Assembly (NCBI RefSeq): GCF_028689785.1
Contig: NZ_JAQVCN010000048.1
Location: 1 to 37,154, forward strand
Reading direction: 5' to 3'
DNA: 37,154 bases
DNA from: Zoogloea sp.
GTDB taxonomy: Bacteria; Pseudomonadota; Gammaproteobacteria; Burkholderiales; Rhodocyclaceae
Shown: positions 26,922 to 34,925 of the stretch, in pieces
Layout of the letters: every line of letters starts with the position of its first letter
Position numbering within the stretch: the stretch's first letter is position 1
Made by a program: the position numbers and the translations under genes
Notes under the pieces: model-generated
Told to the model about the DNA's origin: nothing
The model's input: the letters and a program-made list of their open reading frames with translations, nothing else
Database searches by the model: none

Positions 26922-28374
26922 AGATGCCCCAGCGCGGGATGTGGTGCTCGCCATACGAGACGGCAATGTTCTTGGCCTCGCAGAACACCTCGTAGCTGTA
27001 GTGGTTGCCCTCGCGGCCGGTGCCGGAGGCCTTGCTGCCACCGAAGGGCTGGCGCAGGTCGCGGACGTTCTGGCTATTGACGAAGGTCATGCCCGACTCG
27101 ATGGCCTTGGCCAGGCGGATGGCGCGGCCGGTGTTGTTGGTCCACAGGTAGGAGGACAGGCCGTAGATGGTGTCGTTGGCGATGGCCACGGCCTCTTCCT
27201 CGGTCTTGAAGCGGATGATGCAGGGCACCGGGCCGAAGATCTCCTCCTGGGCGATGCGCATCTTGTTGTCCACGTTGGCAAAGACCGTGGGCTGGACCCA
27301 GAAGCCATTCTTGAAGCGCTCGTCGACCACCGGGGTGCCGCCGCCGAAGACCACCTCGGCGCCTTCCTGCTTGCCCAGCTCGATGTAGTAATTGACCTTG
27401 TCCTGGTGGCCCTTGGAGATCATCGGGCCGATCACGGTGTTCGGGTCCATCGGGTCGCCCACGGTGAGGCGGGCGGCGCGGGCGGCGAAGTCGGCGACGA
27501 ACTTGTCGTAGATGCCGGCCTGCACGATGATCCGCGAGCCGGCGGTGCAGCGCTCGCCGTTGTTCGAGAAGATCATGAAGATGGCCGCGTCGAGGGCCCG
27601 CTCGTAGTCGGCGTCATCGAAGATGATGAAGGGCGACTTGCCGCCCAGTTCCATCGAAAACTTCTTCAGGCCGGCGGCCTTGACGATGCGGTTGCCGGTG
27701 GCTGTGGAGCCGGTGAAGGAGATCGAGCGCACGTCCGGGTGGCTGACCAGCGGCTCACCAGCGGTGTCGCCGAAGCCCTGCACCACGTTGAAGACGCCCG
27801 GCGGAATGCCGGCCTCCAGGGCCAGCTCGCCCAGGCGATGGGCGGTGAGGGGCGACAGCTCGGACATCTTCATCACTGCGGTGTTGCCGAAGGCCAGGCA
27901 GGGCGCGGTCTTCCAGGTGGCGGTCATGAAGGGCACGTTCCACGGGGAGATCAGCGCGCACACGCCCACCGGCTGCCACAGGGTGTAGTTGAGGTGGCCG
28001 GTGTCGGAGTCGTAGGTTTCGCCGTGCATGTGCTGGATCAGCTCGGCGAAGTAGTAGAAGTTGTCCGAGGCGCGGGGGATGAGCACGCGCTTGGTCTGAT
28101 TGGTGACCTGGCCGCAGTCAGCGGTTTCCAGGTCGGCGATCTCGGCCACGTTGGCGGCGATCAGGTCGCCCAGCTTGCGCACCAGGCGGGCGCGCTCCTT
28201 GACCGGCGTGGCGGCCCAGCCCGGGAAGGCGGCCTTGGCGGCGGCCACGGCGGCGTTGATCTCGGCCTCCCCGCCGCTGGCCACCTCGGCGATCACTTCA
28301 CCGGTGGCCGGGTTGAGGGTCTGGAAGGTTTCGCGGCTGTCGACCTGCTGGCCGTTGATGATGTGCTTGATCAT
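26920..28374 (-). CDS. hpaE: 5-carboxymethyl-2-hydroxymuconate semialdehyde dehydrogenase
   Basis: NAD-dependent aldehyde dehydrogenase oxidising the HpaD ring-cleavage product. At 484 aa it has the HpaE length. Motifs are ISPWNVPFMTATWKTAP, SFTGSTATGNRIV, MELGGKSPFIIFDDAD (Glu242) and NNGERCTAGSR (nucleophile Cys276), with the C-terminal FGGSKASGTGREGNHYSYEVFCEAKNI typical of the HpaE/DmpC-like group. The ATG at 28372-28374 gives MIKHIINGQQVDS, the usual N-terminus. It lies 16 nt after hpaG2. The stop codon touches the 122-nt palindromic element, so that repeat inserted exactly at, or replaced, the 3' flank of the gene. Confidence 0.95.
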   Translation of the reverse strand: MIKHIINGQQVDSRETFQTLNPATGEVIAEVASGGEAEINAAVAAAKAAFPGWAATPVKERARLVRKLGDLIAANVAEIADLETADCGQVTNQTKRVLIPRASDNFYYFAELIQHMHGETYDSDTGHLNYTLWQPVGVCALISPWNVPFMTATWKTAPCLAFGNTAVMKMSELSPLTAHRLGELALEAGIPPGVFNVVQGFGDTAGEPLVSHPDVRSISFTGSTATGNRIVKAAGLKKFSMELGGKSPFIIFDDADYERALDAAIFMIFSNNGERCTAGSRIIVQAGIYDKFVADFAARAARLTVGDPMDPNTVIGPMISKGHQDKVNYYIELGKQEGAEVVFGGGTPVVDERFKNGFWVQPTVFANVDNKMRIAQEEIFGPVPCIIRFKTEEEAVAIANDTIYGLSSYLWTNNTGRAIRLAKAIESGMTFVNSQNVRDLRQPFGGSKASGTGREGNHYSYEVFCEAKNIAVSYGEHHIPRWGI

Positions 28375-28390
28375 GCTGTTCTCGCTCTCT

Positions 28391-29152
28391 TTACGCGTTG
28401 GCGAACCAGGTCTGGTCATCGACGATGGTGTTGACCAGACAGCAGATGTTCTCGACTTCGGTTTCAACCACGTCGCCGGCCTTCACGTCGGCCAGACCCT
28501 CGGGGGTGCCGGTGAGGATCACGTCGCCCGGCTTGAGGGTCATGAAGGACGACAGGTAGGCGATGAGCGTGGGGATGTCGAAGATCATGTCGGCGGTGCT
28601 GCCCTGCTGGGTGGTGGCGCCATTGACCCGGGTGGTGAGGGCCAGCTGCATGGGGTCCGCGATGTCGTCACGATCCACCAGCCAGGGGCCCAGGGGGGTA
28701 CAGGCATCGCGGTTCTTCACCCGCAGGTTGGGGCGGTAGTAGTTTTCCAGGTAGTCGCGGATGGCGTAGTCGTTGGCCACGGTGTAGCCGGCGACGATGT
28801 CCATGGCGTCAGCCCTGGCCACGTTCTTGCCGGTCTTGCCGATCACCACCGCCAGCTCGCACTCGTAATGCATGTAGGTGGCGTCTGCCGGGCGGCGGGT
28901 CTGGGCCTGGTGGCCGGTGATGGTGTTGGGCCCCTTGAGGAAGACCAGCGGCGTCTCGGGGGCCTTGAAGGCCAGCTCCTTGGCGTGGTCGGCGTAGTTG
29001 AGGCCCAGGGCAAACACGGTGCCCACTTCCACCGGCGGCAGCCACTGGAAGGCCCCTTCGGCCACGATGCGGCCGTCGGCCAGGCGAACCCGCCCCTGAT
29101 CCTCGGTGACCTGATGAACGGCGCCGTTGTAGGCAATGCGACCGCGCTTCAT
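28391..29152 (-). CDS. hpaG2: HpaG C-terminal-type subunit: 2-hydroxyhepta-2,4-diene-1,7-dioate isomerase
   Basis: FAH-superfamily protein of 253 aa corresponding to one half of the fused, bifunctional E. coli HpaG (5-oxopent-3-ene-1,2,5-tricarboxylate decarboxylase/isomerase). It keeps the metal site: MHYECELAVVIGKTG provides Glu97 and Glu99, and VANDYAIRD provides Asp128. VFALGLNYADHAKEL and GDVILTGTPEGLADVKAGDVVE are further family signatures. The start ATG overlaps the hpaG1 stop as ATGA. Exact partition of the decarboxylase and isomerase reactions between G1 and G2 cannot be proven from sequence. Confidence 0.92.
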   Translation of the reverse strand: MKRGRIAYNGAVHQVTEDQGRVRLADGRIVAEGAFQWLPPVEVGTVFALGLNYADHAKELAFKAPETPLVFLKGPNTITGHQAQTRRPADATYMHYECELAVVIGKTGKNVARADAMDIVAGYTVANDYAIRDYLENYYRPNLRVKNRDACTPLGPWLVDRDDIADPMQLALTTRVNGATTQQGSTADMIFDIPTLIAYLSSFMTLKPGDVILTGTPEGLADVKAGDVVETEVENICCLVNTIVDDQTWFANA

Positions 29153-29796
29153 GCTTGTGCTCCTGCAATCGAGAATTCGAGGGTGCCGAGGGCCCCGGCG
29201 TGGATGCTGACGCGGCTGCCAGCCACAGCCTGGGGCGCCATGTAGCTCACGCCCACCAGCAGCACATCGCCTTCGGCGAGGGTCATGAAGCCGGTGACGT
29301 CGGCCAGCAGACGGGCCGGATCGCGCAGCAGGTCGGCGAGGGAGCGCTCCTCCACCACCACGCCGTCGATGCGCGTGGTGAGGCTGAGGCTGGCCAGATC
29401 GCCCAGGGGCTGCACCGGCCCCAGCGGCAGGGCGCCGTCGAAGCACTTCTCGCGGATGGCGGGGCGGTAGTAGCTGGCGTGGGGCAGGCTCAGGTCGGCG
29501 GCCAGAACAACGCCTGCGACGGCATCCAGCGCACTTTCCACGCCCAGGCGGGCAGCGGCCCGGCCCATCACCAGCCCGACGGTGGCGCCCACCTCGACGG
29601 CCGTGGCGCCCGCCGGCAGGCTCACCACGCTGCCGCCCGGCACACGGGTGCCGGCGGGCTTGATGTAGAGGGCCGGCGCCAGAGGCGCCCCCTTGTAGGG
29701 CGCAGCCTCCAGAGCATCGTTACCGATGCGCGCCAGGGACGCCCGATCGTTGAGGACGACACCGTATACCGTGCCGCTGACATGTTGTTCGATCAT
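29149..29796 (-). CDS. hpaG1: HpaG N-terminal-type subunit: 5-oxopent-3-ene-1,2,5-tricarboxylate decarboxylase
   Basis: 215-aa FAH-superfamily protein equivalent to the N-terminal half of fused HpaG. GTVYGVVLNDRASL, YIKPAGTRVPGG and the C-terminal GDVLLVGVSYMAPQAVAGSRV follow the fold. In the metal-motif region, TAVEVGATVGLVMG aligns with the ECELAVVIG of HpaG2, so Gly70 and Thr72 replace the two Glu ligands. It may therefore depend on HpaG2 for catalysis or work differently. It overlaps hpaG2 by 4 nt and starts 15 nt after the TRAP M gene. Naming follows the split hpaG1/hpaG2 arrangement of other proteobacteria. Confidence 0.88.
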   Translation of the reverse strand: MIEQHVSGTVYGVVLNDRASLARIGNDALEAAPYKGAPLAPALYIKPAGTRVPGGSVVSLPAGATAVEVGATVGLVMGRAAARLGVESALDAVAGVVLAADLSLPHASYYRPAIREKCFDGALPLGPVQPLGDLASLSLTTRIDGVVVEERSLADLLRDPARLLADVTGFMTLAEGDVLLVGVSYMAPQAVAGSRVSIHAGALGTLEFSIAGAQA

Positions 29797-29811
29797 CGTT
29801 TCTGACTCCGC

Positions 29812-31140
29812 TCAGCCGAGGTAATGCACCAGGCCAAGACACAGGAAGGGGAAGAAAACCAGGGCCAGGATGCGCATGAAATCCGAGGCAAGGAAGGGCA
29901 TCACGCCCCATGCGGTCTCGCTCATGGGCACATCCCGGGCAATCTTGTTGATGACGTAGAGGTTCATGCCCACCGGCGGGTGCACCAGGCCGATCTCCAC
30001 CACCATCAGGGCCAGGATGCCGAACCACACCGACTTGTCTTCCGGCGCCATGCCGAAGAAATCCAGGCCCATGATCATCGGGTAGAAGATGGGGATGGTC
30101 AGCAGGATCATGGCCAGGGAGTCCATGACGCAACCGAGCAGGATGTAGATGAGCAGGATGGCGCCCAGCACGACCAGGGGCGGCAGGCCGCTGCCCTGAA
30201 CCCAGGTGGCCAGCTCGGTGGGCATCTGCGACAAAGCCAGGCTGGAGTTGAGCAGGTCGGCACCGATCAGCACCATGAAGATCATGCCGGTGGCGTGGGC
30301 CGTGCCATACACGCTCTGCAGGAAGTCCTTGCTGCGCATGCCGCCCGACACCGCGGCAATGATGCCGCAGGCCGCGGCGCCAATGGATGCCGCCTCGGTG
30401 GGGTTGGCCCAGCCGCCGTAGATGCCGACGATGACCACCAGAAACACGCACAGCACCGGGATGATGTTGATCTGTGCCTTGATCATTTCGGCGAAAGGCA
30501 CCCGCACGCCCGCCGGGCCGGCCGCCGGATCACGCCGGACCACCAGGGCGATGACCAGTATGTAGCCCAGGGCGGCCAGCAGGCCCGGCACCACAGCGGC
30601 AACAAAGAGCTTGCCGATGGATTCCTGGGTGAGCACGGCGTAGATCACCAGGGGTACCGAGGGCGGGATCATGATGCCCAGGGTGCCGGATGCCGCCAGG
30701 GTGGCGGTGGACAGGCGGCCCGAGTAGCCGGCAGCCTTGAGCTCGGGCAGTGCCACCTGCCCCATTGTGGCGGCCGTTGCCAGGGACGAGCCACAGATCG
30801 CCCCGAAGGCCGCGCAGGCCGCGGTGGAGGCCATCGCCAGCCCGCCGCGCCAGTGCCCGATGAGGGTTCCGGCGGCTTTGAACAGGGCCTTGGACAAACC
30901 GCCATGGGTAGCGAACTGCCCCATCAGGATGAACAGCGGAATCACCGCCAGGTCGTAGTTGGAGACCCGGGCATAGACCAAGTTGTTGAGGGTGTACAGC
31001 AAGCCCGAAGACTCGCCCTGGTTCATCACCAGATAGATGCCGGCCCCGGTGATGAACATGGCCATGGTGATGTGCACCCGGATCGCCAGCATGGCGAGCA
31101 GGCAGCCGAAGCCGATGAGGCCGATTGCAGTACCGCTCAT
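29812..31140 (-). CDS. dctM: TRAP transporter large permease (DctM family)
   Basis: Large membrane subunit of a tripartite ATP-independent periplasmic transporter, driving Na+- or H+-coupled uptake. The 442-aa protein is hydrophobic throughout, about 11-12 helices, with DctM signatures FILMGQFATHGGLSKALFKAAGTLIGHWRGGLAMAS in pieces, the loop SSLATAATMGQVALPELKAAGYSGRLSTATLAASGTLGIMIPPSVPLVIY, and EIGLVHPPVGMNLYVIN. The ATG at 31138-31140 overlaps the small-subunit stop as ATGA; the open frame upstream lies inside that gene. Position before hpaG1 implies an aromatic acid such as 4-hydroxyphenylacetate or homoprotocatechuate as cargo; this is inference. Confidence 0.94.
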   Translation of the reverse strand: MSGTAIGLIGFGCLLAMLAIRVHITMAMFITGAGIYLVMNQGESSGLLYTLNNLVYARVSNYDLAVIPLFILMGQFATHGGLSKALFKAAGTLIGHWRGGLAMASTAACAAFGAICGSSLATAATMGQVALPELKAAGYSGRLSTATLAASGTLGIMIPPSVPLVIYAVLTQESIGKLFVAAVVPGLLAALGYILVIALVVRRDPAAGPAGVRVPFAEMIKAQINIIPVLCVFLVVIVGIYGGWANPTEAASIGAAACGIIAAVSGGMRSKDFLQSVYGTAHATGMIFMVLIGADLLNSSLALSQMPTELATWVQGSGLPPLVVLGAILLIYILLGCVMDSLAMILLTIPIFYPMIMGLDFFGMAPEDKSVWFGILALMVVEIGLVHPPVGMNLYVINKIARDVPMSETAWGVMPFLASDFMRILALVFFPFLCLGLVHYLG

Positions 31141-31679
31141 GAACGGGCCCCCGGGATCTTCTTGGTCGGATGGAAATGGGCATAGGCCCGGTAGGTCGCG
31201 CATACCGCCATCAGCACCAGGCCCGGCACCAGCAGCGCGGTGGGAATCCACAAGGGCAGCGACACGAGGGTCGTCACCTCTTCAGATTCGTGGGTGGCGA
31301 TGGCCGACAGGATGGTGCGCCAGGCCAGCAGGCAGGAGACCAGGGCGAACAGCACCTCGGCCACGCCATCAATGGGGCGTTTGAGGCTGTCGCGCATGTT
31401 CTCGGTGAAGAAATCCACCTTGATGTGCTCCCCCAGCAGGGTGCAGTAAGGCAGAAAGGCGGTGGCCGCCACCGCCGTACCAGCCTGCATCAGCTCAATG
31501 TCGCCATTCACCGAGCCGAAGCCCAGCTTGCGACCGATGATCGACACCAGCGACATGGCGATCAGGGCCATGAAGAGCACACCGCCCGATATCGCCATGC
31601 CCTTGCCCGCCAGAATCAGGTAGTGCTCGACCCTGTCGTGCTCCACCATTTCATGGGGCATCCCCATCGGATCTTGCAT
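31137..31679 (-). CDS. dctQ: TRAP transporter small permease (DctQ family)
   Basis: Small membrane subunit of the TRAP transporter, 180 aa with four hydrophobic segments: about 25-48 (MAISGGVLFMALIAMSLVSIIGRK), 65-85, 103-125 and 140-165. The family pattern SIIGRKLGFGSVNGDIELMQ and FLPYCTLLGEHIKVDFFTENM is clear. It lies 30 nt after the solute-binding gene and overlaps the large permease by 4 nt. Cargo as inferred for the neighbouring subunits. Confidence 0.92.
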   Translation of the reverse strand: MQDPMGMPHEMVEHDRVEHYLILAGKGMAISGGVLFMALIAMSLVSIIGRKLGFGSVNGDIELMQAGTAVAATAFLPYCTLLGEHIKVDFFTENMRDSLKRPIDGVAEVLFALVSCLLAWRTILSAIATHESEEVTTLVSLPLWIPTALLVPGLVLMAVCATYRAYAHFHPTKKIPGARS

Positions 31680-31709
31680 GATTCGATTCTCCTGCCTGTC
31701 CCTAGATAC

Positions 31710-32729
31710 TTACTTGTTGGTGCCGGTGAGTTCCCGGGCGGCGGAGATCAGCTTGCGGCCGTCCAGCCCCTTGTCACCCACCTGCTTGACCCACTCGTCC
31801 TCGACGCTGGCAGCGGCGCGCTTCATGGCCGCCACTTCCGTAGCGCTGAAGGTGGTGATGGTGTTGCCCTGAGCAGCGATGCGCTTGCGGGAGTCGGCTG
31901 CAACCTCGTCGAACATGGCGCCAAAGCGCGCCACCATGGCCTCACCAGTAGTCCGGTCGACAATGGCTTTCAGGTCGGCGGGCAGAGCGTCGTACTTATG
32001 CTTGTTCATCAGCACGGTCAGCACGGTGGCGGTGGGGTGAGCCACACCCGGGGCGGGCTGGGCGTGAAACTTGGTGACCTCGGAGAGCTTGGTGGGATAG
32101 ACCAGCTCCCACGCGCCGAGGGAACCATCCACCACCCCCTTGGCGATGGCCTCGGTGACCTGGGCCGGCGGCATGGCCACCGGCTGACCACCCAGGGCGG
32201 CCAGGGTCTTGGCGCCCACGCGGGTGGAGGTGCGCAGCTTCAGGCCGGTGAAGCCCGTAAGACCGGCCACCGACTTCTTGGAGGTATGCACCGCCTGGCC
32301 GCCGTCGGTGTGAAAAGCCAGCACCTTGTAGGCTGAAAACTCGGCCTGGGCGTGCTGCTGGTAGAACTTCCACAGGGCCTTGCTGGAGCTGGTGGCGTCG
32401 GCAACCATGAAGGGCAGCTCAAAGGCCTCGATCGCCGGGAAACGCCCGGCCGAATACCCGGGGCCGGTCCACACCACGTCAGCCACGCCATTCTTGACCT
32501 GATCCGCCAACTGCGCCGGAGTACCGCCCAGCTGCATGGCCGGGTAGAACTGGCAGGCGATCCGCCCGCCCGAGGCCTGCTTCATCTCATCACACCAAGG
32601 CTGCAGCACCTTCTGCTGGGTCGGCGCAGCCGACGGCAAGAAGTGGGCGATCTTCAGGGTGACTTCCTGCGCGGCGGCGGGCAAAGAAAAAGCCAAGGCG
32701 CCAAGAACGGCAAAGCAACGGGTTTTCAT
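31710..32729 (-). CDS. dctP: TRAP transporter periplasmic solute-binding protein (DctP family)
   Basis: Periplasmic receptor of the TRAP system, 339 aa. The signal peptide MKTRCFAVLGALAFSLPAAA is followed by QEVTLKIAHFLPSAAPTQQKVLQPWCDEM, the standard mature start. The ligand-binding Arg region is present in GLTGFTGLKLRTSTRVGAKTLAALGG, followed by VTEAIAKGVVDGSLGAWELV. The ATG at 32727-32729 follows AGGAG and starts the signal peptide; the frame upstream is open but crosses the promoter. It is the first gene of the 12-gene hpa operon. The ligand is inferred from context to be a phenylacetate-type aromatic acid. Confidence 0.93.
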   Translation of the reverse strand: MKTRCFAVLGALAFSLPAAAQEVTLKIAHFLPSAAPTQQKVLQPWCDEMKQASGGRIACQFYPAMQLGGTPAQLADQVKNGVADVVWTGPGYSAGRFPAIEAFELPFMVADATSSSKALWKFYQQHAQAEFSAYKVLAFHTDGGQAVHTSKKSVAGLTGFTGLKLRTSTRVGAKTLAALGGQPVAMPPAQVTEAIAKGVVDGSLGAWELVYPTKLSEVTKFHAQPAPGVAHPTATVLTVLMNKHKYDALPADLKAIVDRTTGEAMVARFGAMFDEVAADSRKRIAAQGNTITTFSATEVAAMKRAAASVEDEWVKQVGDKGLDGRKLISAARELTGTNK

Positions 32730-32771
32730 TCGACATCTCCTCTTTGGTTGACCTGGGTGTGCGCCCACGTT

Positions 32772-32787
32772 CTCTAATATGTTAGAG
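32772..32787. promoter_or_regulatory. hpa operator 2 (palindrome over the start site)
   Basis: CTCTAA-4 nt-TTAGAG is a 16-bp palindrome immediately downstream of the -10 box, covering the expected transcription start of the hpa operon. A repressor bound here would block initiation. On the minus strand it agrees with operator 1 at 12 of 16 positions. A MarR-type HpaR is the known repressor in E. coli; no such gene is in this window. Confidence 0.6.
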
Positions 32788-32816
32788 ATTACATCACTAC
32801 GATGTTAGTGAGTCAA
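32788..32816 (-). promoter_or_regulatory. Sigma70-like promoter of the TRAP-hpa operon
   Basis: On the minus strand TTGACT (32811-32816) and TGTAAT (32788-32793) are separated by exactly 17 bp, each matching the consensus hexamer at four or five of six positions. The predicted leader is about 50 nt to the dctP ATG at 32729. It is the best promoter in the window and the only evident one for the 11.6-kb operon. Confidence 0.7.
32795..32810. promoter_or_regulatory. hpa operator 1 (palindrome in the -10/-35 spacer)
   Basis: CACTA-6 nt-TAGTG fills the spacer between the promoter hexamers. Read on the minus strand it is CACTAACATCGTAGTG, which agrees with the downstream palindrome CTCTAACATATTAGAG at 12 of 16 positions. 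The two centres are 23 bp apart, about two helical turns. The pair looks like a double operator for one dimeric repressor. Confidence 0.55.
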
Positions 32817-32891
32817 CAGGCTGGTCAAAAAAACACCGCGTCAGGGTCTGAGTGAAGCGGCCTGTGGGCTTCCGTGGGGCCCAAGTGATAG

Positions 32892-33337
32892 ACGACGGGC
32901 AATGACGACATCCCCACCCGTTACGGTGATGCCGAAGCAAGGTGGGACGCCACAGGGCAGGTCCCGGTTTCCTCCACGCGTGACGACGCGGGGGGCGGTG
33001 CCACGGCGACGAGCTGGCTGAACAGCCTGCTGGGCGGGCTGACGAATGAGCTGGCCAGCCACACCGACGCCCAGGGCCAGCCCTTGTACCGACTGGATCC
33101 CAGCCGCTTGCCAGGAATTGGCTATGCCTATGATCCGGATACCGACGATGGCCATCTGCGCCTGTCCTGGTCGGCCCCAGCAGCACCGCCAATCTCTCCA
33201 ATGCACCCAAGCCCGATACGCCGGAGGGCATCGCATTCGTTCAAACATGGGAGAAAGCCGCCAGCTTCAAGAACAGCCCTGAAGGCCGGAGCTGGGACTG
33301 CAACAGCATCTGGACGACTGATGCTTTGGCCGCATGA
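32892..33337 (+). pseudogene. Frameshifted remnant related to the IS-interrupted gene
   Basis: An open stretch without a start reads NDDIPTRYGDAEARWDATGQ through SWLNSLLGGLTNELASHTDAQGQ to GIGYAYDPDTDDGHLRLSW. Around 33150-33175 the sense frame changes and continues as SSTANLSNAPKPDTPEG, then FVQTWEKAASFKNSPEG, ending WTTDALAA and TGA at 33335-33337. Positions 33175-33219 match 36980-37024 at 37 of 45 bases, and the alignment shows 1- and 2-nt deletions just upstream. This is the 3' end of a paralogue of the gene at 34922. The family is not recognised. It is probably non-functional. Confidence 0.6.
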
Positions 33338-33554
33338 GCTTGCAGTGCGGCCTCACCGGGCTACCAAGGCACTGCATCGACTGTTGACTCCGATACGCAG
33401 ACGCCATAGCCTTATAGAAAATTCCAAAAGCATATTCCAGGCGCGCACTTATTCATCTCCAGCAAGATTCCAGATGCGCGCAAAGTGTGACCGGGGATTT
33501 CTGGCGGAAGGCTCGCCCAGAACGCAGATGCGTCACAAGATTTAAAGAAAAAAG
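33338..33554. other. Intergenic, no feature recognised
   Basis: 217 nt, noticeably more AT-rich than the rest of the window (for example around 33410-33440). It presumably holds the promoter of the lipoprotein gene, but TTGACT at 33384-33389 has no well-matched -10 at 17 bp. The ribosome-binding site for the next gene is only an A/G-rich AAAGAAAAAAG. Confidence 0.4.
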
Positions 33555-34925
33555 ATGATGCGCACACGAGCGACCTGCTGGCTAATCAAGCTCAGCCTCC
33601 TGGGACTGGCAACTTTGTTGCTGGCGGCTTGCACGGTGCCGCCCATCCTCTCGGGCCACCCCCCCCTCGACAACTCGCCTCCCAACTTGACCACCTTTAC
33701 CCGGGCCATGCTGGAAAGTGGCTGCCACGATTTACCCTACGGCGTAAATCAAGCTGCAGTGCAGGCCTGCATCCAGCAATCGGCATCCATACTGCCGCCA
33801 TTTGACCCCGCGCACCCTGAGCGATTTGGACTGGAATACGACCCCGAAAAGTATCTTGAATGCATGAAAAAAGGATGGATTGGAATATCCCGCTTCCCAC
33901 TTCGTTCGGGCGGCGGCAACTTCCAAAGCATCCGAATCTCGGGTGACAACCGTTGCGAACGTTTTATCCGCCTCAAACCCGACGAACCCGAAGTCTGGCC
34001 CACCGCGGCACGGCCCACTCTGCCCGACCTACCCGACGGCCGCGTCTACGGCCCGCCTCCGCTCGATCCCGACAACAAGGACCTCCATCACCAATCCATT
34101 GCCTACTTTTTCAGGCTCTGCAAGGGCGAATCGAAAGAGACCATTCTGCGCACAGCTGAAAACGTCGATGGGATTTACTTTATCCGCCCCCATGTGGCCG
34201 TGAGCGCAGGGGAGCACTTGGAGCCGCACCTGCTGGAGCATCTCGTCGACATTGGCCCGTCCAGCAGGGTGGCCTCCTTTCGGCCCCCAACGGCTCCGGC
34301 TGCAAAACGCGGGCCCGACTGGTATACACGCACGCTGGCCTTGTCCTCCGCCATGCGGGCCTTGCTGATCCCCGCCATACGCTGGCCTCAATCCACCACG
34401 CCCTATGCGCCCGGCGCACCGCCGCCGCGCTGGCAGCCGGAGGACTTTACCTTCCTGCCAGCCTACGAGTACGTGGAGTTTCCACGCTGGGAGGTGCCGG
34501 CAGACAGCCCTCAACCCTATATGCGGGCCATGCGCTCCCCCAAGCTGGATATCTACATGGACCAGCAGAGCGGCGACCGGGTGCCCAAGCCCTATTGGCG
34601 CAACGATAAGCCCGTCTTCCAGCCGGTCGGCCAACTCCAGGCTCGCTATGGCGTGACCTGGCGCGGCTTCGAAGCCAGCCCCGGGGATCGGGCGCTGGGC
34701 ATCTACGGCAATGAGTACCTCATCATCGATCTCGACCGCAACGAGGTCATGGCCTACGCCCGCACCTTCGTCTTCAGCGGGCGTCCCTCTGCCAAATATT
34801 GGGCAAAAAAAGGGGGCTGGGGAGACAACACCGCGGAATGCCGCCCCCTCATCAGCATGGGGGCTTTTGCTGATCGGGTATTGGCACCCCGTAACACCTT
34901 CAAGGTGGGAGCAAGCAGGCCATGA
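33555..34925 (+). CDS. Putative outer-membrane lipoprotein of unknown function
   Basis: 456-aa protein starting MMRTRATCWLIKLSLLGLATLLL with a lipobox LAAC, so Cys26 would be lipidated and the rest exposed in the periplasm or at the surface. The mature part has no motif I recognise. It is rich in Pro and Arg, has several Cys (SGCHDL, QACIQQ, YLECMKK, DNRCERF, RLCKGE, AECRP), and contains strands such as YLIIDLDRNEVMAYARTFVFSG near the C-terminus. Its stop overlaps the start of the following lipase-like gene as ATGA, so the two are co-translated. A role as an immunity protein for that partner is an idea from architecture only. Base composition is a little lower in GC than in the operons to the left, fitting an acquired island. 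Confidence 0.75.
   Translation: MMRTRATCWLIKLSLLGLATLLLAACTVPPILSGHPPLDNSPPNLTTFTRAMLESGCHDLPYGVNQAAVQACIQQSASILPPFDPAHPERFGLEYDPEKYLECMKKGWIGISRFPLRSGGGNFQSIRISGDNRCERFIRLKPDEPEVWPTAARPTLPDLPDGRVYGPPPLDPDNKDLHHQSIAYFFRLCKGESKETILRTAENVDGIYFIRPHVAVSAGEHLEPHLLEHLVDIGPSSRVASFRPPTAPAAKRGPDWYTRTLALSSAMRALLIPAIRWPQSTTPYAPGAPPPRWQPEDFTFLPAYEYVEFPRWEVPADSPQPYMRAMRSPKLDIYMDQQSGDRVPKPYWRNDKPVFQPVGQLQARYGVTWRGFEASPGDRALGIYGNEYLIIDLDRNEVMAYARTFVFSGRPSAKYWAKKGGWGDNTAECRPLISMGAFADRVLAPRNTFKVGASRP

Noticed and set aside
26778-27041. Short minus-strand open frame across the 122-nt palindrome
   Set aside because: It overlaps the 3' end of hpaE and the repeat; the apparent peptide is just translated repeat sequence.
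33084-33545. 153-codon open frame in the region after the hpa promoter
   Set aside because: The sense similarity to the gene at 36791-37029 leaves this frame near 33175, so its second half is out-of-frame sequence. The region is better explained as a frameshifted remnant.
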